The notes: generated by a model not told the origin, from the sequence alone. A DNA stretch of 64,000 nucleotides from Xenorhabdus koppenhoeferi (GCF_900116635.1 NZ_FPBJ01000018.1:1-64000); one strand, 5' to 3'; counted from the stretch's first letter, positions 19,924-29,908 are shown. Program-made: numbers and translations.

Positions 19924-20868
19924 ATGGCAAACTACCAGAATCTCTTAGTTGCAATTGACCCTAATCAGGATGATCAGCCAGCATTAAGACGGGCTGCTTA
20001 TATCATTCAGCGTAACGGGGGTCGGATTAAAGCATTTTTACCTATTTATGACCTTTCCTATGAAATGACTACCCTGCTTTCTCCAGAAGAAAGAAGTGCC
20101 ATGCGTAAGGGTGTGATTGGTCAGCGAGTTGCTTGGATAAAACAACAAGCTCATTATTATCTTGAATCAGGAATTGATATTGAGATTAAAGTGGTTTGGC
20201 ATAATCGTCCTTATGAAGCCATAATTCAAGAAATTATCACTGGAAAACATGACTTGTTATTGAAAATGGCTCATCAACATTCTCGGTTAGAGTCCATGAT
20301 TTTTACTCCACTTGACTGGCATTTGTTACGCAAGTGTCCTTGTCCAGTCTGGATGGTGAAAGATCAAGTATGGCCCGATAACAGCTCTGCTGTTGTTGCC
20401 GTCAATTTATCCAATGAAGAACCTTATCATACTGAACTCAATCTTAAATTAGTTCGTGAAACACAAGATCTTGCTAATCGAATTGTAAAAGACCCTTTGA
20501 TTCACCTTGTTAGTGCTTATCCTGTTGCACCTTTAAATATTGCAACTGAACTCCCTGATTTTGACCCCAATGTGTATAATCAGGCATTGCGTGGCCAACA
20601 TTTGATTGCAATGAAAGAATTGCGTCAAAAATTTTATATTGATGAACAGTATACCCATGTTCATGAAGGTGTACCGGAAAAGGTCATTCCTGAAGTCTGT
20701 GATGAACTCAATACAGGTGTGGTTGTTTTAGGCATTCTGGGTCGAACTGGTTTATCTGCTGCGTTTCTTGGTAATACAGCAGAGCATGTTATCGATCGAC
20801 TTAAATGTGATCTGTTGGCAATTAAGCCTGATGGATTTGTTTGCCCGATTAGTTTAGATGATGAATAA
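19924..20868 (+). CDS. uspE: UspE, tandem universal stress protein
   Basis: 314 residues from the ATG at 19924 ([19 protein letters not shown]). This start matches the E. coli N-terminus and has AGGAA 8 bases ahead; an upstream in-frame ATG at 19888 would add 12 residues without support. Two Usp domains lie in tandem (about 1-150 and 160-305). The second carries the G-x-x-G-x-x-x-F-L-G-N-T-A nucleotide-binding-like motif. UspE is a cytoplasmic stress protein linked to DNA-damage resistance, motility and aggregation. It follows fnr in the same order as in other enterobacteria. Confidence 0.96.
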   Translation: MANYQNLLVAIDPNQDDQPALRRAAYIIQRNGGRIKAFLPIYDLSYEMTTLLSPEERSAMRKGVIGQRVAWIKQQAHYYLESGIDIEIKVVWHNRPYEAIIQEIITGKHDLLLKMAHQHSRLESMIFTPLDWHLLRKCPCPVWMVKDQVWPDNSSAVVAVNLSNEEPYHTELNLKLVRETQDLANRIVKDPLIHLVSAYPVAPLNIATELPDFDPNVYNQALRGQHLIAMKELRQKFYIDEQYTHVHEGVPEKVIPEVCDELNTGVVVLGILGRTGLSAAFLGNTAEHVIDRLKCDLLAIKPDGFVCPISLDDE

Positions 20869-20908
20869 AACAATTGCTGATAAATAGATTGCCCAAAAAA
20901 CAATTTGT

Positions 20909-20937
20909 GCAACTGGCCAATTAAATCGACCAGTTGC
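20909..20937. terminator. hairpin between convergent uspE and toxin genes
   Basis: Perfect 8-bp arms gcaactgg/ccagttgc around a 13-base loop. Read on the minus strand, the downstream sequence acaaattgttttttg is T-rich, so it could terminate the toxin transcript. On the plus strand there is no T run. Confidence 0.5.
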
Positions 20938-21003
20938 TTAACACTGTGCCCTGGAGCCTTTTTCACCAACGCCAGTTTATTGCATGATGAAAATTAAATT
21001 ACT

Positions 21004-24000
21004 CTAGTTCTTTGTACGTTCATCTGGCTTTATATTGAGCTCACCCTCACCCTCCTTTGATACTAATATGAAACGGCTGACATTGGGGCTTAATTCCATC
21101 CATTTAACTATTTTTGCCAGTAAAATTATCTTCTTCAGCGTCTGAGCTCCGATGCTTTCAAGCCTTATATAGCGCTTAGCCGCCTGTTCAAGATTGACAA
21201 TGCATATACTGGTGTCTTCTAATGCCTGATGAAGCAGCTCTAGATTTTCGCCACTGCGCCAGAGTGACAGGTTGGCTAATCTGGTATCAGAAAACCGGAC
21301 GGCTGAACCCTGACCCCGATCATCTATCGTGATATGCCGATAGTGAGCCAATGTCTCGGAGGTGGAAAGCCTGTAACACAATTTGTCTGAACGTCCGGTG
21401 ATAGCCAGCCGATCGATACCTGCCAGTTGTGGCAGACTGATTTTTTCACCATAAGGAACCTGACCTACCTGCAACACCAGACTCTCCGATGTTCGGTTAA
21501 CAAAACGGTAATTCCCCACTGGGGTAGACTTTCTTTCGCTGACTTGCCACAATTCTCCGGTAGTCTGATCATGGACATAACTGGCTTCCTGCCCGGCAAC
21601 CTGACCCAAGTAATGCAGAACATGATCCGGATTAAGTTCGCTGGAACGAAGCGTTTTCCCTTCCTTCGGCAGATACCACGCAGGATAACTACGCTCAGAA
21701 AATAGTCTAACGGCTTGCGGTAATGCAGCTTCATTCCTGAGTGCCACAATGGCTGAGGTAATTTGATTGTCCGTGCGCCCCTGCAAATGCCAGGCAATCA
21801 GCATCGGACGGTCTGTCATCTTGGCATCAGCTGACAGCAGTAAGACCGCACCGTCAGGGGTTTCCAGCCGGAGTGTATTGCCCTGACGAACCGCACTGTG
21901 GTATTGATGGCCGTCCCGGGGCCAGGGTTCCGCAGCAGGTTCTTCAGAGAGCACTCGCCTTTCACTCAATTTAAAGTTAGTCTCCGTCGACAGTGGCTGA
22001 CGATATAACTGATGGTTATCGGTGTCAAAAATCCATGCCTGACTGCCATCCCCCGTTAAACCAAGGTAGTCCAGAGTGTGTTCTGTATTGAGACCAACTC
22101 TGCCCTGCACCACCTTATTTTTCGTACTGTCATACCAGGCACTGAAGGGTTTTCCGTCTTTATCCTGCAACCCCAACAGTAGCAGGGTACTGAATCGATC
22201 TGGAGTATCCTGCGTCATCTGCTTCAGTACGTCAGTCAGTGTCTTCTGGCCATGTTGTTGCAGCTTCTTTTGTTGCAATTGCAGCCAGTCTGTCGTCACC
22301 CCGATCAGACGGACACTGCCCTGATCATCTGCCAGCCATAACATCCCCCAGCTGGAGAGTGCAACTAACTGCTTATTCACGATGGATACGGATCTGATAT
22401 CATCAACCGCCACCTTGCTGGCCGGAGTGCCGGACAGTCCATTATCCTGCTGAAAATAAAGACTATGCCTCTGATGACTGTAAAAATAATAACCCGGTTT
22501 ATCACCGGTCGTGGTGAAAACGAGGGTGAAATCCGCCGTTAAGGCCAGAATGTTCCGTTTTTTATCGTTCAGCCCAACCAGAATGCCGTCATTCTCCTGA
22601 TCCGGATTGTTCCGTTTTTTATCGTTCAGCCCAGCCAGAATACCGGCATCCTCCTGATCCGGATTTATCCGGTTCATTCTGACCACATTCTGCAGCTGTT
22701 TTCCATCAGTCTGTAACCAGTAATGTCTATCCACACCCGCTACTTGCCCAGAAAGGCCGATGACCTCCGCTGGGCTGCCTTTAACTTGACGTTCCGGTGC
22801 GCAGAGATCGCCGATAAACCACTGATTCGCCGCCAGTGGTGCCAGCAGGCCATTAAAATCACCGTCACTGGAATCGAGGGAGACAGGCAGAGAGATTTTT
22901 TCACTGACTTTCTCCAAACCCGCCAGCATAGCTGTATTCCCGTCAACTGCCACCAATTTTAGTGTTTTCTCTGCTACCTGATAAGTATACGAGATACGAC
23001 CTTCATCCAACTGCTGTTCCACCACGAACCAGAGCTGGTCATTGCTTTGCATCACGTGGCTGCTGATTTTTTCCTGCTCATTCCCCGATAATTTTATCGG
23101 CAGATATTGCCGAAGAACTTCGCCAGTGGCAATGTCCACTTGCCATAGCGTGGCATCACGGTAAAACCACGCCTCATCACCTTCAACTTTCGCCAGCTCT
23201 GCATAGCTGAGAAAATCTGCTGCGTCAGGAACGTTGGTGTAAATCATACGATCCCGACCGATCTCATAGAATGCACGGCCGACAAGACGGCTTTTCGGCG
23301 GCTGATAGTTTTCCACCACTAAGTACGGTCTGTTGTGATGCTCAAAATTGCTTAACTGACTGAGATGTTCATGCAACTCCTGCAAGTTGTGATACGACTT
23401 AGCATTTGTTACGTTCTCTGTTATCTGCCACTGATTATCTTTGTCCTGCTCGACAGAAAATACCCCTGCATTATTTATCAGGGAAATATTATCCGACGCT
23501 TCAGACAGAGTTATTTCTATACTGCCGATATGCAGTAGTTGTCTGTCATCTTTTTTGCTGAGACTGGGGGTAATATGAGAACGGATATGATGGGCATCCA
23601 GTATCCAGTGGGTATCAGTATTTCCCTGTAAGGACAGAGAGACACCCTCCTGCAAGCTGATACGGTATTTGCCCTTCCCGCCCGTTAATCGGTAGGATAA
23701 GATCCCATGAACCTTCTCCGGCAACTGCTGGATGACAATATCCCGGTCTTCATCGTCCAGAATGATGTCAACTGGCGTCTTAACAAAGTCCGGCATTATA
23801 CGGCGTACCACACGTTCTCCGGGAAAAGCATAAAAATCAAAGTCGAATCGTCCGTCTTTTTCCAGTCGTCGCAGAACGTCAAACCCCCGGTCGTGACGGC
23901 CAGTGACGAAGGGCAGGATCATATATTCGTAATTAATGTAGGACTTCATAGTAACTGGCGGGATCAATATGTCACTGCTTCTGGGATGGAAATTGAAGTT

Positions 24001-27000
24001 GACCTGTGCCTGTTTGTAACCGATGCCTTCGCGGATATTAATTGCATGATTTTTATCAGTATCAGCCGCTCTGCCGGGCCACCAGAAAAAGTAATTACTC
24101 CGGCCTGAGCCTACTGAGTAAGTCGGGTCGTTGCGATAGAGATATTGGCTGTCAAAAGTCAGGTGACCGTGGCGCAAATCGAGTTTACTGATCACTGCGC
24201 CGGGGATCGGTTCCATCACCGTATAATGCTTGCCATCTGCTGCCGTTTTTTCCGTCTGCCGATATCCCCCCTGTTGATAAGCGGCGTCCAGATCGGCAAA
24301 ATAATTGCCTACCGCCTTTGCATCATCGGCTACCCTGCCGAACGCCTCGGCCAGGGCTGTAAAACCAATCCCTAAACCTGCCAGTGGCACCGCTAGTGAG
24401 GAGGCAAAACCCGCAACAATAGGGGCACCGAGGATCCCGGCACCAATACCCACGCCAGTTGTCACCAGGCCAGCACTGTCAAACGCCAGCTGAGTACCAT
24501 AAACAGCCTTCTGGGATTCATTCTGTGCATGCGCCAGTTCCAGGCTGTCCAGTACCACACTGGCGATATTTAATCCCACCCCGACACCCGTGCTGACATG
24601 CGACAGTGATGAAAACAGGCTGCTGGTCACTCCCCGGCCTTCACTGGCCACTGCCCTGTACAAACTGGCGAGTTTAGCGATGTCTTCCAGACCACCATGA
24701 GCCATCTGCGCCAGATTAACATAAGTGTGCACCCGCAGTGCTGTCTTTAACGTAGAGGGCATCATATTGGATGCCTTATCACTGGCTACAGTGGTGCGGC
24801 TTTTATCGGCAAACCAGGGGATCAGAGTCTGAACGATAAAGGCGGAATTCAGCCCGTGTACAGCTTCCACTTCGGGGATACCTGTGCGCAGGGTGAGCTT
24901 TCCTTCAGTATACTCGTGGGTTTTGCTGATAGTATCGAGATCTTTATCATAAGAATGAATAAAATCAATAATACGTCGGTCATCCGTCATGAGTGTCTGG
25001 GGAGGAAGCTCAGACTGTGCCGTATTAATAAACTGTAAAGAATAACTTCCCAATTGGGACTTATCCTCCCTGAGGCTGCCCAGTACTGGTAGCCATTCTT
25101 CTGCGGACAATGTTTTTTTGCTGTACAGCTGCGCCATGGCTTGCTGAAAATCCTCTGTGCGGTTAAGCATCGCCAGCAGCCGGATGTCAATCTGCTCATT
25201 GTCTGGAACCAGAGCCGTTTTATCTCCCAGTGGCGGGTTAACTATCCCCCCTGCCGGGACTGATTTACTTGGCGCTACTGTTTTTTCCCATACACCCTGC
25301 TCCGGATTAAAAACAAGTGTGACTTTATTACCGTTTTCCGTAAGTTGTTTCCGGCCTTCAGGGCTGACCATAATTTGAGTGGTATAAGCTTTAACTGAAA
25401 GCGGACGAATACGCTGGTTAAGTGACTGAGCAAACTTTAGCGCATAGCTTTCCTGCTGGCCTTCACCAGCCAGTGAACAGCTCACCATACTGATATGTCC
25501 AGGGGAAGTTTTAATACCGGAATCTGTGCAGAACTGGCTGAGTTGTGACGCAAGGTCTTGCGGAGTGCGTTTGGCCAGCGTCTGGTGATTAAGCTTATCC
25601 TCCCCATCGCGGCTATGACCAACCAGCTGCCAGCGGATTTTTTCTTTATCCTTCAGGATAGTCAGGTCACCATGAACCATCTGGTATTGACCGCGGACAT
25701 CCAGCTGTACCAGTACCGAATCAGGGTGTTTTCCTGCCAATTTTGCCGCTGCCTCCATGACTACCGGGTCGTTTTCAAGCTGAATAATCAGCTGACCATC
25801 AAAGCGGGACGTTCCACCCTCATGGTAAGCCTTAACGACAGGCTTTTCCCAGTCACTGACAGGTTTTTCATCGAACGGAGCAACGCCCAGCAGCGTGGGC
25901 ATTGGACCAAAGCGGGTAAAACGCGGTGAATGGAACTTTTCAGCCTCTGGCAAGCCCTGATTGATGATAGGCAAGACTCGCTCCATCACTCCAGCATACA
26001 GTTCACCCTGTAACGCCTCCTTTCTGCCTTTATCGCGGTACTGGTCGAACATCTGTAGCATGACCTTGCCGATACTGCCCGCTCCCTTCGGTTCGTAGCG
26101 TGCGGCGATATAGAAGGTCTCGAAGAATGAGTGATAGCCGTTACGGATCATGAAGGCCGCATTGGCCATCTGGAACTGCCAGTATTCCTTGACGCTCAAC
26201 GGGTAACCGAACAATTCCGGCAAGACGTTACTGACGGTTTGGGTGGTCCCGGAAATCCCGCCTACGAATGGGGTGTCTAGGTCACTCATGTAGTGTGTGG
26301 CTTTATTTTCAGAGTCGGGACGGAACTGGTTGTAGCTGCGGTATTTATCTTCCTTGATCCGGTACGGGCCATCGGCATATGTCAGCTCCGGGTGGGTATT
26401 GAGGATAAGATACGGATCGGTCTGATTCAGCCGGTTATTAATTATGACCTTGTTGTCACCGCTTTCCGATATCGGCTTAAGCTCATCATGGGGGTTGACC
26501 GGCACCGCTGCCTTGGAAAAACTATCGGCTAGCGGACGCAGGGCATGGAACAACGTCTGCTTGCGCAGGCTCAGGCCATCATTGCCCGACAGAAGTGCCT
26601 CGGCTGTCTGGTGCAATTGCACATCGCTAATCTCTAGGCCCTCCGGGCCACGCAATAACAAGGTGAACAGTTTTCTGTCCAGTAATCGCTCAACTGCCAC
26701 CTGATCAAAGACATGTACTCTCGGATTGTTTGGATGCTTCGCCTCATTGGCACTGACGACCCGTTGGTTTTCCGTGTCGATAGCCTGCTCACGCCATTGT
26801 TCGTACAGCGGTGCCAGTAGCAGTTTGGCTTGGGCAATATCACTCTGCACGTAGCCACCTGGCAGGATCTTGTCCACATCATGATTTTTTACTAAGTTCG
26901 CCGCCAGACTGAACAACAGTGAATCGTTATTGCGGTTCTGCCAGACTGACTCAGCGAAGGCCCGTTCCCACAGTACCTTGTTCAGGTTGTTGCCCTTGAT

Positions 27001-28611
27001 ATCGTAGATGCTGTCACGGGGATACTTTGGCATTAACACCCCTGCCGGGGTGATGTGGTTGCGTTCAAGCAAACGCATCAACTGCTGCTCGAACTTCGTA
27101 CGTTCGCTGCTGCTTTCAAACAGGCGACTTTCCTTGATATCACCGTTACGCAGTTGTTCCAGTTTCTCAAAGAATGCGGAGTTGTGTTTGTATAGTGCTT
27201 CGGTCTGCGCCTTGCTCAAGTGACTGCTGCTGACCTTGTTACCCTCGACGGTCATCACCACAAAAGGTGTCGCGGACGGGTAGCCATCGCCGTAGGGCAT
27301 TTCCAACAGATACTGGCGCTCGGCAAAACCGACCGAGCGCTCAAGCTCATGGATATTGACAAACGACCCGTCACGATCCGGATGGTAATTGTTCCGGTGA
27401 AATACTTCGAAGCCTATAGTCTGGAAGCTGGTGATATCCGCGTTTTGATTGATCAGCTCGCTCAAGGCGCTAGCCAGTGGCACTTCGCGGGTGATGGTGG
27501 TATTCGGCACCTGGCCGGAGACCTGGATCCCAATCTGGTTCGGAACTTTGCGATCAACGTTGATCAACAACAATTTGTGACCGTTATTTAGCAACTGCGC
27601 CTTGAAGCCTTCTCGCAAGGAGTGTTCCGACACCAGGTGGTTGGCGAAATACTGCTCGACGAACTTGGTTTTGACCAGCACAGAGCGAATCGGTGCATAG
27701 GTCGGCGAGCGGAAGGAAGGTGGCTCGTTCTTCAGCCGGTATTGTTGTTGCCAGGCCAAGGAGCGGGCTGCGGTACCGAAAGAAAAGTTGAGTACCCCGT
27801 CAGTTGGTACTACCAACCTGCCGTTCTCCAAGAAGAAGTCCTTGAAACGACCATCGGTGCTGGCATTGACCAGCGCAACATTCATGCGGATGTAGCTAGG
27901 GCGCTCCTCCATCATCAGTAATGAAATGTTCACCGGCAGATCATCGGAGGCTTGGGGGATCTTGACGAGGGCATCGAGGGCTGTGGTTTTCTGCTTCTCA
28001 GGCGGTGCATTGAGAAATTTGTCGTAAAGGGTCTTGACATTTTTGGCGGCTTGCAGTCTGGAGAACAGCCTCACGTATCCTTCGGTGAACGTGGACTCAG
28101 CCACCCGAATAGTGAACTTTCGTTCCAGATGGCTGATTTGCTTATTCATATGGTCTTGCTTGATTGGTGCATTGACCATCAGGCCTGCCACCGTTAAGGG
28201 TTTATCGCTGCCGTTATTGAGTTTGAGCAGAGCCTTTTTCCAGACATTGTTATAGCTCGTGATGGCCGTCTGCTGACGGCTATACAACTCAATGTCGCGG
28301 TCTAGTTGCTGCTTATGGGCAGTGGTCGCCGAGGTGTTGGGTATGGTGTTCATCTGCTGTCGTCGTTGCTTTAAAGTTTGCAGATGGTCGCTTACCGAAG
28401 AGGGAGAGTCTTGCATCTGAAAGTACTGGGCGGCAAGCACACTCAAAGTACTTTGCTGCATTTCCTGCAGCCGCTCGCCTACCTGACTGATGTAGTCGTC
28501 ACGCTCGCTGGCATTCATGTTGAACCATTCAGTCTGACGACCCCCTTCCTTGATCTGTTGATCGATCAAGCTATTGAGCAGGTTTTTGAATTTTGTGGAC
28601 ATATAAACCAT
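21004..28611 (-). CDS. large TcdA/TcdB-like toxin with SHE-type module, CPD and pore-forming region
   Basis: 2535 residues; AAAGGA lies 8 bases before the ATG at 28611. From the N-terminus: a helical region (1-200); a region about 240-460 (SFGTAARSLAW, PIRSVLV, NVDRKVPNQIG) that resembles the DUF4765-like part of other toxins as I remember them; a G-I-S-G-T-T/H-S-F-F-E module (S787, H827, E831); a cysteine protease domain (about 925-1110) with H999 in LVGHSRDG and C1045 in MVSCSL; an amphipathic then glycine/alanine-rich hydrophobic stretch (about 1288-1440) like the TcdA/TcdB pore region; and a long beta-rich C-terminal part (1500-2535) without recognised repeats. This is the clostridial large-toxin order (payload, CPD, translocation, C-terminal delivery), but no glucosyltransferase D-x-D domain was recognised. 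It presumably translocates its N-terminus into host cells and cleaves itself on inositol phosphate binding. The tyrosine recombinase gene lies just upstream. Its 5' part is visibly richer in G+C than its neighbours. Confidence 0.88.
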   Translation of the reverse strand: MVYMSTKFKNLLNSLIDQQIKEGGRQTEWFNMNASERDDYISQVGERLQEMQQSTLSVLAAQYFQMQDSPSSVSDHLQTLKQRRQQMNTIPNTSATTAHKQQLDRDIELYSRQQTAITSYNNVWKKALLKLNNGSDKPLTVAGLMVNAPIKQDHMNKQISHLERKFTIRVAESTFTEGYVRLFSRLQAAKNVKTLYDKFLNAPPEKQKTTALDALVKIPQASDDLPVNISLLMMEERPSYIRMNVALVNASTDGRFKDFFLENGRLVVPTDGVLNFSFGTAARSLAWQQQYRLKNEPPSFRSPTYAPIRSVLVKTKFVEQYFANHLVSEHSLREGFKAQLLNNGHKLLLINVDRKVPNQIGIQVSGQVPNTTITREVPLASALSELINQNADITSFQTIGFEVFHRNNYHPDRDGSFVNIHELERSVGFAERQYLLEMPYGDGYPSATPFVVMTVEGNKVSSSHLSKAQTEALYKHNSAFFEKLEQLRNGDIKESRLFESSSERTKFEQQLMRLLERNHITPAGVLMPKYPRDSIYDIKGNNLNKVLWERAFAESVWQNRNNDSLLFSLAANLVKNHDVDKILPGGYVQSDIAQAKLLLAPLYEQWREQAIDTENQRVVSANEAKHPNNPRVHVFDQVAVERLLDRKLFTLLLRGPEGLEISDVQLHQTAEALLSGNDGLSLRKQTLFHALRPLADSFSKAAVPVNPHDELKPISESGDNKVIINNRLNQTDPYLILNTHPELTYADGPYRIKEDKYRSYNQFRPDSENKATHYMSDLDTPFVGGISGTTQTVSNVLPELFGYPLSVKEYWQFQMANAAFMIRNGYHSFFETFYIAARYEPKGAGSIGKVMLQMFDQYRDKGRKEALQGELYAGVMERVLPIINQGLPEAEKFHSPRFTRFGPMPTLLGVAPFDEKPVSDWEKPVVKAYHEGGTSRFDGQLIIQLENDPVVMEAAAKLAGKHPDSVLVQLDVRGQYQMVHGDLTILKDKEKIRWQLVGHSRDGEDKLNHQTLAKRTPQDLASQLSQFCTDSGIKTSPGHISMVSCSLAGEGQQESYALKFAQSLNQRIRPLSVKAYTTQIMVSPEGRKQLTENGNKVTLVFNPEQGVWEKTVAPSKSVPAGGIVNPPLGDKTALVPDNEQIDIRLLAMLNRTEDFQQAMAQLYSKKTLSAEEWLPVLGSLREDKSQLGSYSLQFINTAQSELPPQTLMTDDRRIIDFIHSYDKDLDTISKTHEYTEGKLTLRTGIPEVEAVHGLNSAFIVQTLIPWFADKSRTTVASDKASNMMPSTLKTALRVHTYVNLAQMAHGGLEDIAKLASLYRAVASEGRGVTSSLFSSLSHVSTGVGVGLNIASVVLDSLELAHAQNESQKAVYGTQLAFDSAGLVTTGVGIGAGILGAPIVAGFASSLAVPLAGLGIGFTALAEAFGRVADDAKAVGNYFADLDAAYQQGGYRQTEKTAADGKHYTVMEPIPGAVISKLDLRHGHLTFDSQYLYRNDPTYSVGSGRSNYFFWWPGRAADTDKNHAINIREGIGYKQAQVNFNFHPRSSDILIPPVTMKSYINYEYMILPFVTGRHDRGFDVLRRLEKDGRFDFDFYAFPGERVVRRIMPDFVKTPVDIILDDEDRDIVIQQLPEKVHGILSYRLTGGKGKYRISLQEGVSLSLQGNTDTHWILDAHHIRSHITPSLSKKDDRQLLHIGSIEITLSEASDNISLINNAGVFSVEQDKDNQWQITENVTNAKSYHNLQELHEHLSQLSNFEHHNRPYLVVENYQPPKSRLVGRAFYEIGRDRMIYTNVPDAADFLSYAELAKVEGDEAWFYRDATLWQVDIATGEVLRQYLPIKLSGNEQEKISSHVMQSNDQLWFVVEQQLDEGRISYTYQVAEKTLKLVAVDGNTAMLAGLEKVSEKISLPVSLDSSDGDFNGLLAPLAANQWFIGDLCAPERQVKGSPAEVIGLSGQVAGVDRHYWLQTDGKQLQNVVRMNRINPDQEDAGILAGLNDKKRNNPDQENDGILVGLNDKKRNILALTADFTLVFTTTGDKPGYYFYSHQRHSLYFQQDNGLSGTPASKVAVDDIRSVSIVNKQLVALSSWGMLWLADDQGSVRLIGVTTDWLQLQQKKLQQHGQKTLTDVLKQMTQDTPDRFSTLLLLGLQDKDGKPFSAWYDSTKNKVVQGRVGLNTEHTLDYLGLTGDGSQAWIFDTDNHQLYRQPLSTETNFKLSERRVLSEEPAAEPWPRDGHQYHSAVRQGNTLRLETPDGAVLLLSADAKMTDRPMLIAWHLQGRTDNQITSAIVALRNEAALPQAVRLFSERSYPAWYLPKEGKTLRSSELNPDHVLHYLGQVAGQEASYVHDQTTGELWQVSERKSTPVGNYRFVNRTSESLVLQVGQVPYGEKISLPQLAGIDRLAITGRSDKLCYRLSTSETLAHYRHITIDDRGQGSAVRFSDTRLANLSLWRSGENLELLHQALEDTSICIVNLEQAAKRYIRLESIGAQTLKKIILLAKIVKWMELSPNVSRFILVSKEGEGELNIKPDERTKN
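22552..22665 (-). repeat. 57-bp in-frame tandem duplication inside the toxin gene
   Basis: Two consecutive 57-base units (22552-22608 and 22609-22665) start with gttccgttttttatcgttca and differ at only a few positions. They encode 19-residue repeats, N-P-D-Q-E-[DN]-[AD]-G-I-L-[AV]-G-L-N-D-K-K-R-N. The near identity points to a recent duplication that kept the frame. Confidence 0.9.
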
Positions 28612-28891
28612 TACAGTAATCCTTTATCTGTTTTTGAGCGAAGCTCTTCGCGCTTCGAGAATTAGTCAGAATATCTAAAAATACCTAACTATGCTGATAA
28701 TTATTATAAAAATGATAATTAGTTGCAATTGCGTTTTAAGCAAATAATTACAGCTATAAATCAATTGGTTTATTTATAACAATGATGTTTGTTATTGAAT
28801 TATTTTCGTTTATTTTATTATCTAGATATGACGTAGAGGGCTTTGTAACGACCTTTGCCAGTTTCGATATGACGGTATGGCTATAAATAGA
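28612..28891. other. AT-rich leader of the toxin gene with a small hairpin
   Basis: About 280 bases hold the toxin promoter. An inverted repeat cgaagc/gcttcg (28639-28657) lies 28-46 bases before the toxin start codon. It would form in the 5' leader of the mRNA. Nothing else is recognisable. Confidence 0.45.
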
Positions 28892-29908
28892 TTAAAAATC
28901 CAGATTTCTGGCTGCATTTTTTAATCGCTCATCTCCACGTCGATCGTACTTTTGGGTTGTAGAAATACTTGAGTGTCCCATCGCATCTTTGACGGTGATG
29001 ATATCTTCACCGTTATCCAGCATAACTGATGCAAATGTTCTGCGTAGATCATGGGGAGCAAATTTCTCCAATCCACTTTCTATTCTGCGTATTTCAAGGA
29101 TGTGATAGATAGCCTGGTCTGATAAACGATTATCTGTAACATCATCATGGCGGCGAATTCGGGTAAAAAGTGGGCCTGGATGATCGCCACGAACTTCATC
29201 TACCCAACGATTTAAGCGTTCCCATGTTCCTTCCGGCATATAAGACAGACGTTCTTTATTACCTTTCCCCATAACTCTTAATGCTTGTTCTCGACGAATT
29301 ATGTGTTTCATATCAAGCGAAATAATTTCTGAACGACGAAGCCCACATCCAACAAGCACACCAATAATTGCAGCATCACGCAGTCCTTTTGTGCTGAGAT
29401 CATTTTCACAGGTAAAAAATAAAGTTTTTATTTCATAACGTTCAAGTGCCCTGCCTTTTGGTAAGCGATTTCCCCTGACAGACCGAACCTGTTTTATGTG
29501 CTGAAAGCTATCGGTGTCGAGTTGCTTCATAGTCCATGCCTCCAATGCAACACCTTTCAAAGCAGAAAGGTAAGTATTAATTGTTGCCGGTGCTTTACCT
29601 GAATCTGAAAGCATTTCCATGATAGCTTGAATATGGTGACGTCGAAGCGCTCCCCAAGTACAGTCCTGAACGTTTTGATATCCAAGCATTTTTGCCACAA
29701 TATTCAGAAATGATTTCATAGTCTGACGACTGCGTTTTGATCCAAGACTGACAAGATACGCAATTGCAGGGTTATCATATAACTGTGTTCCCGGAACGGA
29801 TAGAGACATCATCATGTCCGGTTCTTGTCGGGAACCTCTCAATATAATCAGTGATTTTTTATCATCATTATTTTCGTAGTTATCTTCATTTTGATTATGG
29901 CGGGTCAA
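28892..29908 (-). CDS. tyrosine recombinase / phage-type integrase
   Basis: 338 residues. The full catalytic set is present: R191 (CGLRRSEI), K215 (VMGKGNK), H286 and R289 (HDLRRTF), H312 (MGHSS) and Y321 (TTQKYDRRG). Residues about 45-130 form the SAM-like core-binding domain. The start is a TTG at 29908 preceded at 5 bases by a perfect AGGAGG, which decides it. Such enzymes integrate elements, resolve dimers or invert DNA. No excisionase, phage gene or flanking att repeat was recognised. It lies head-to-tail with the giant toxin gene in a block inserted between uspE and pntB, consistent with an island integrase, but this is inference. Confidence 0.9.
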   Translation of the reverse strand: MTRHNQNEDNYENNDDKKSLIILRGSRQEPDMMMSLSVPGTQLYDNPAIAYLVSLGSKRSRQTMKSFLNIVAKMLGYQNVQDCTWGALRRHHIQAIMEMLSDSGKAPATINTYLSALKGVALEAWTMKQLDTDSFQHIKQVRSVRGNRLPKGRALERYEIKTLFFTCENDLSTKGLRDAAIIGVLVGCGLRRSEIISLDMKHIIRREQALRVMGKGNKERLSYMPEGTWERLNRWVDEVRGDHPGPLFTRIRRHDDVTDNRLSDQAIYHILEIRRIESGLEKFAPHDLRRTFASVMLDNGEDIITVKDAMGHSSISTTQKYDRRGDERLKNAARNLDF

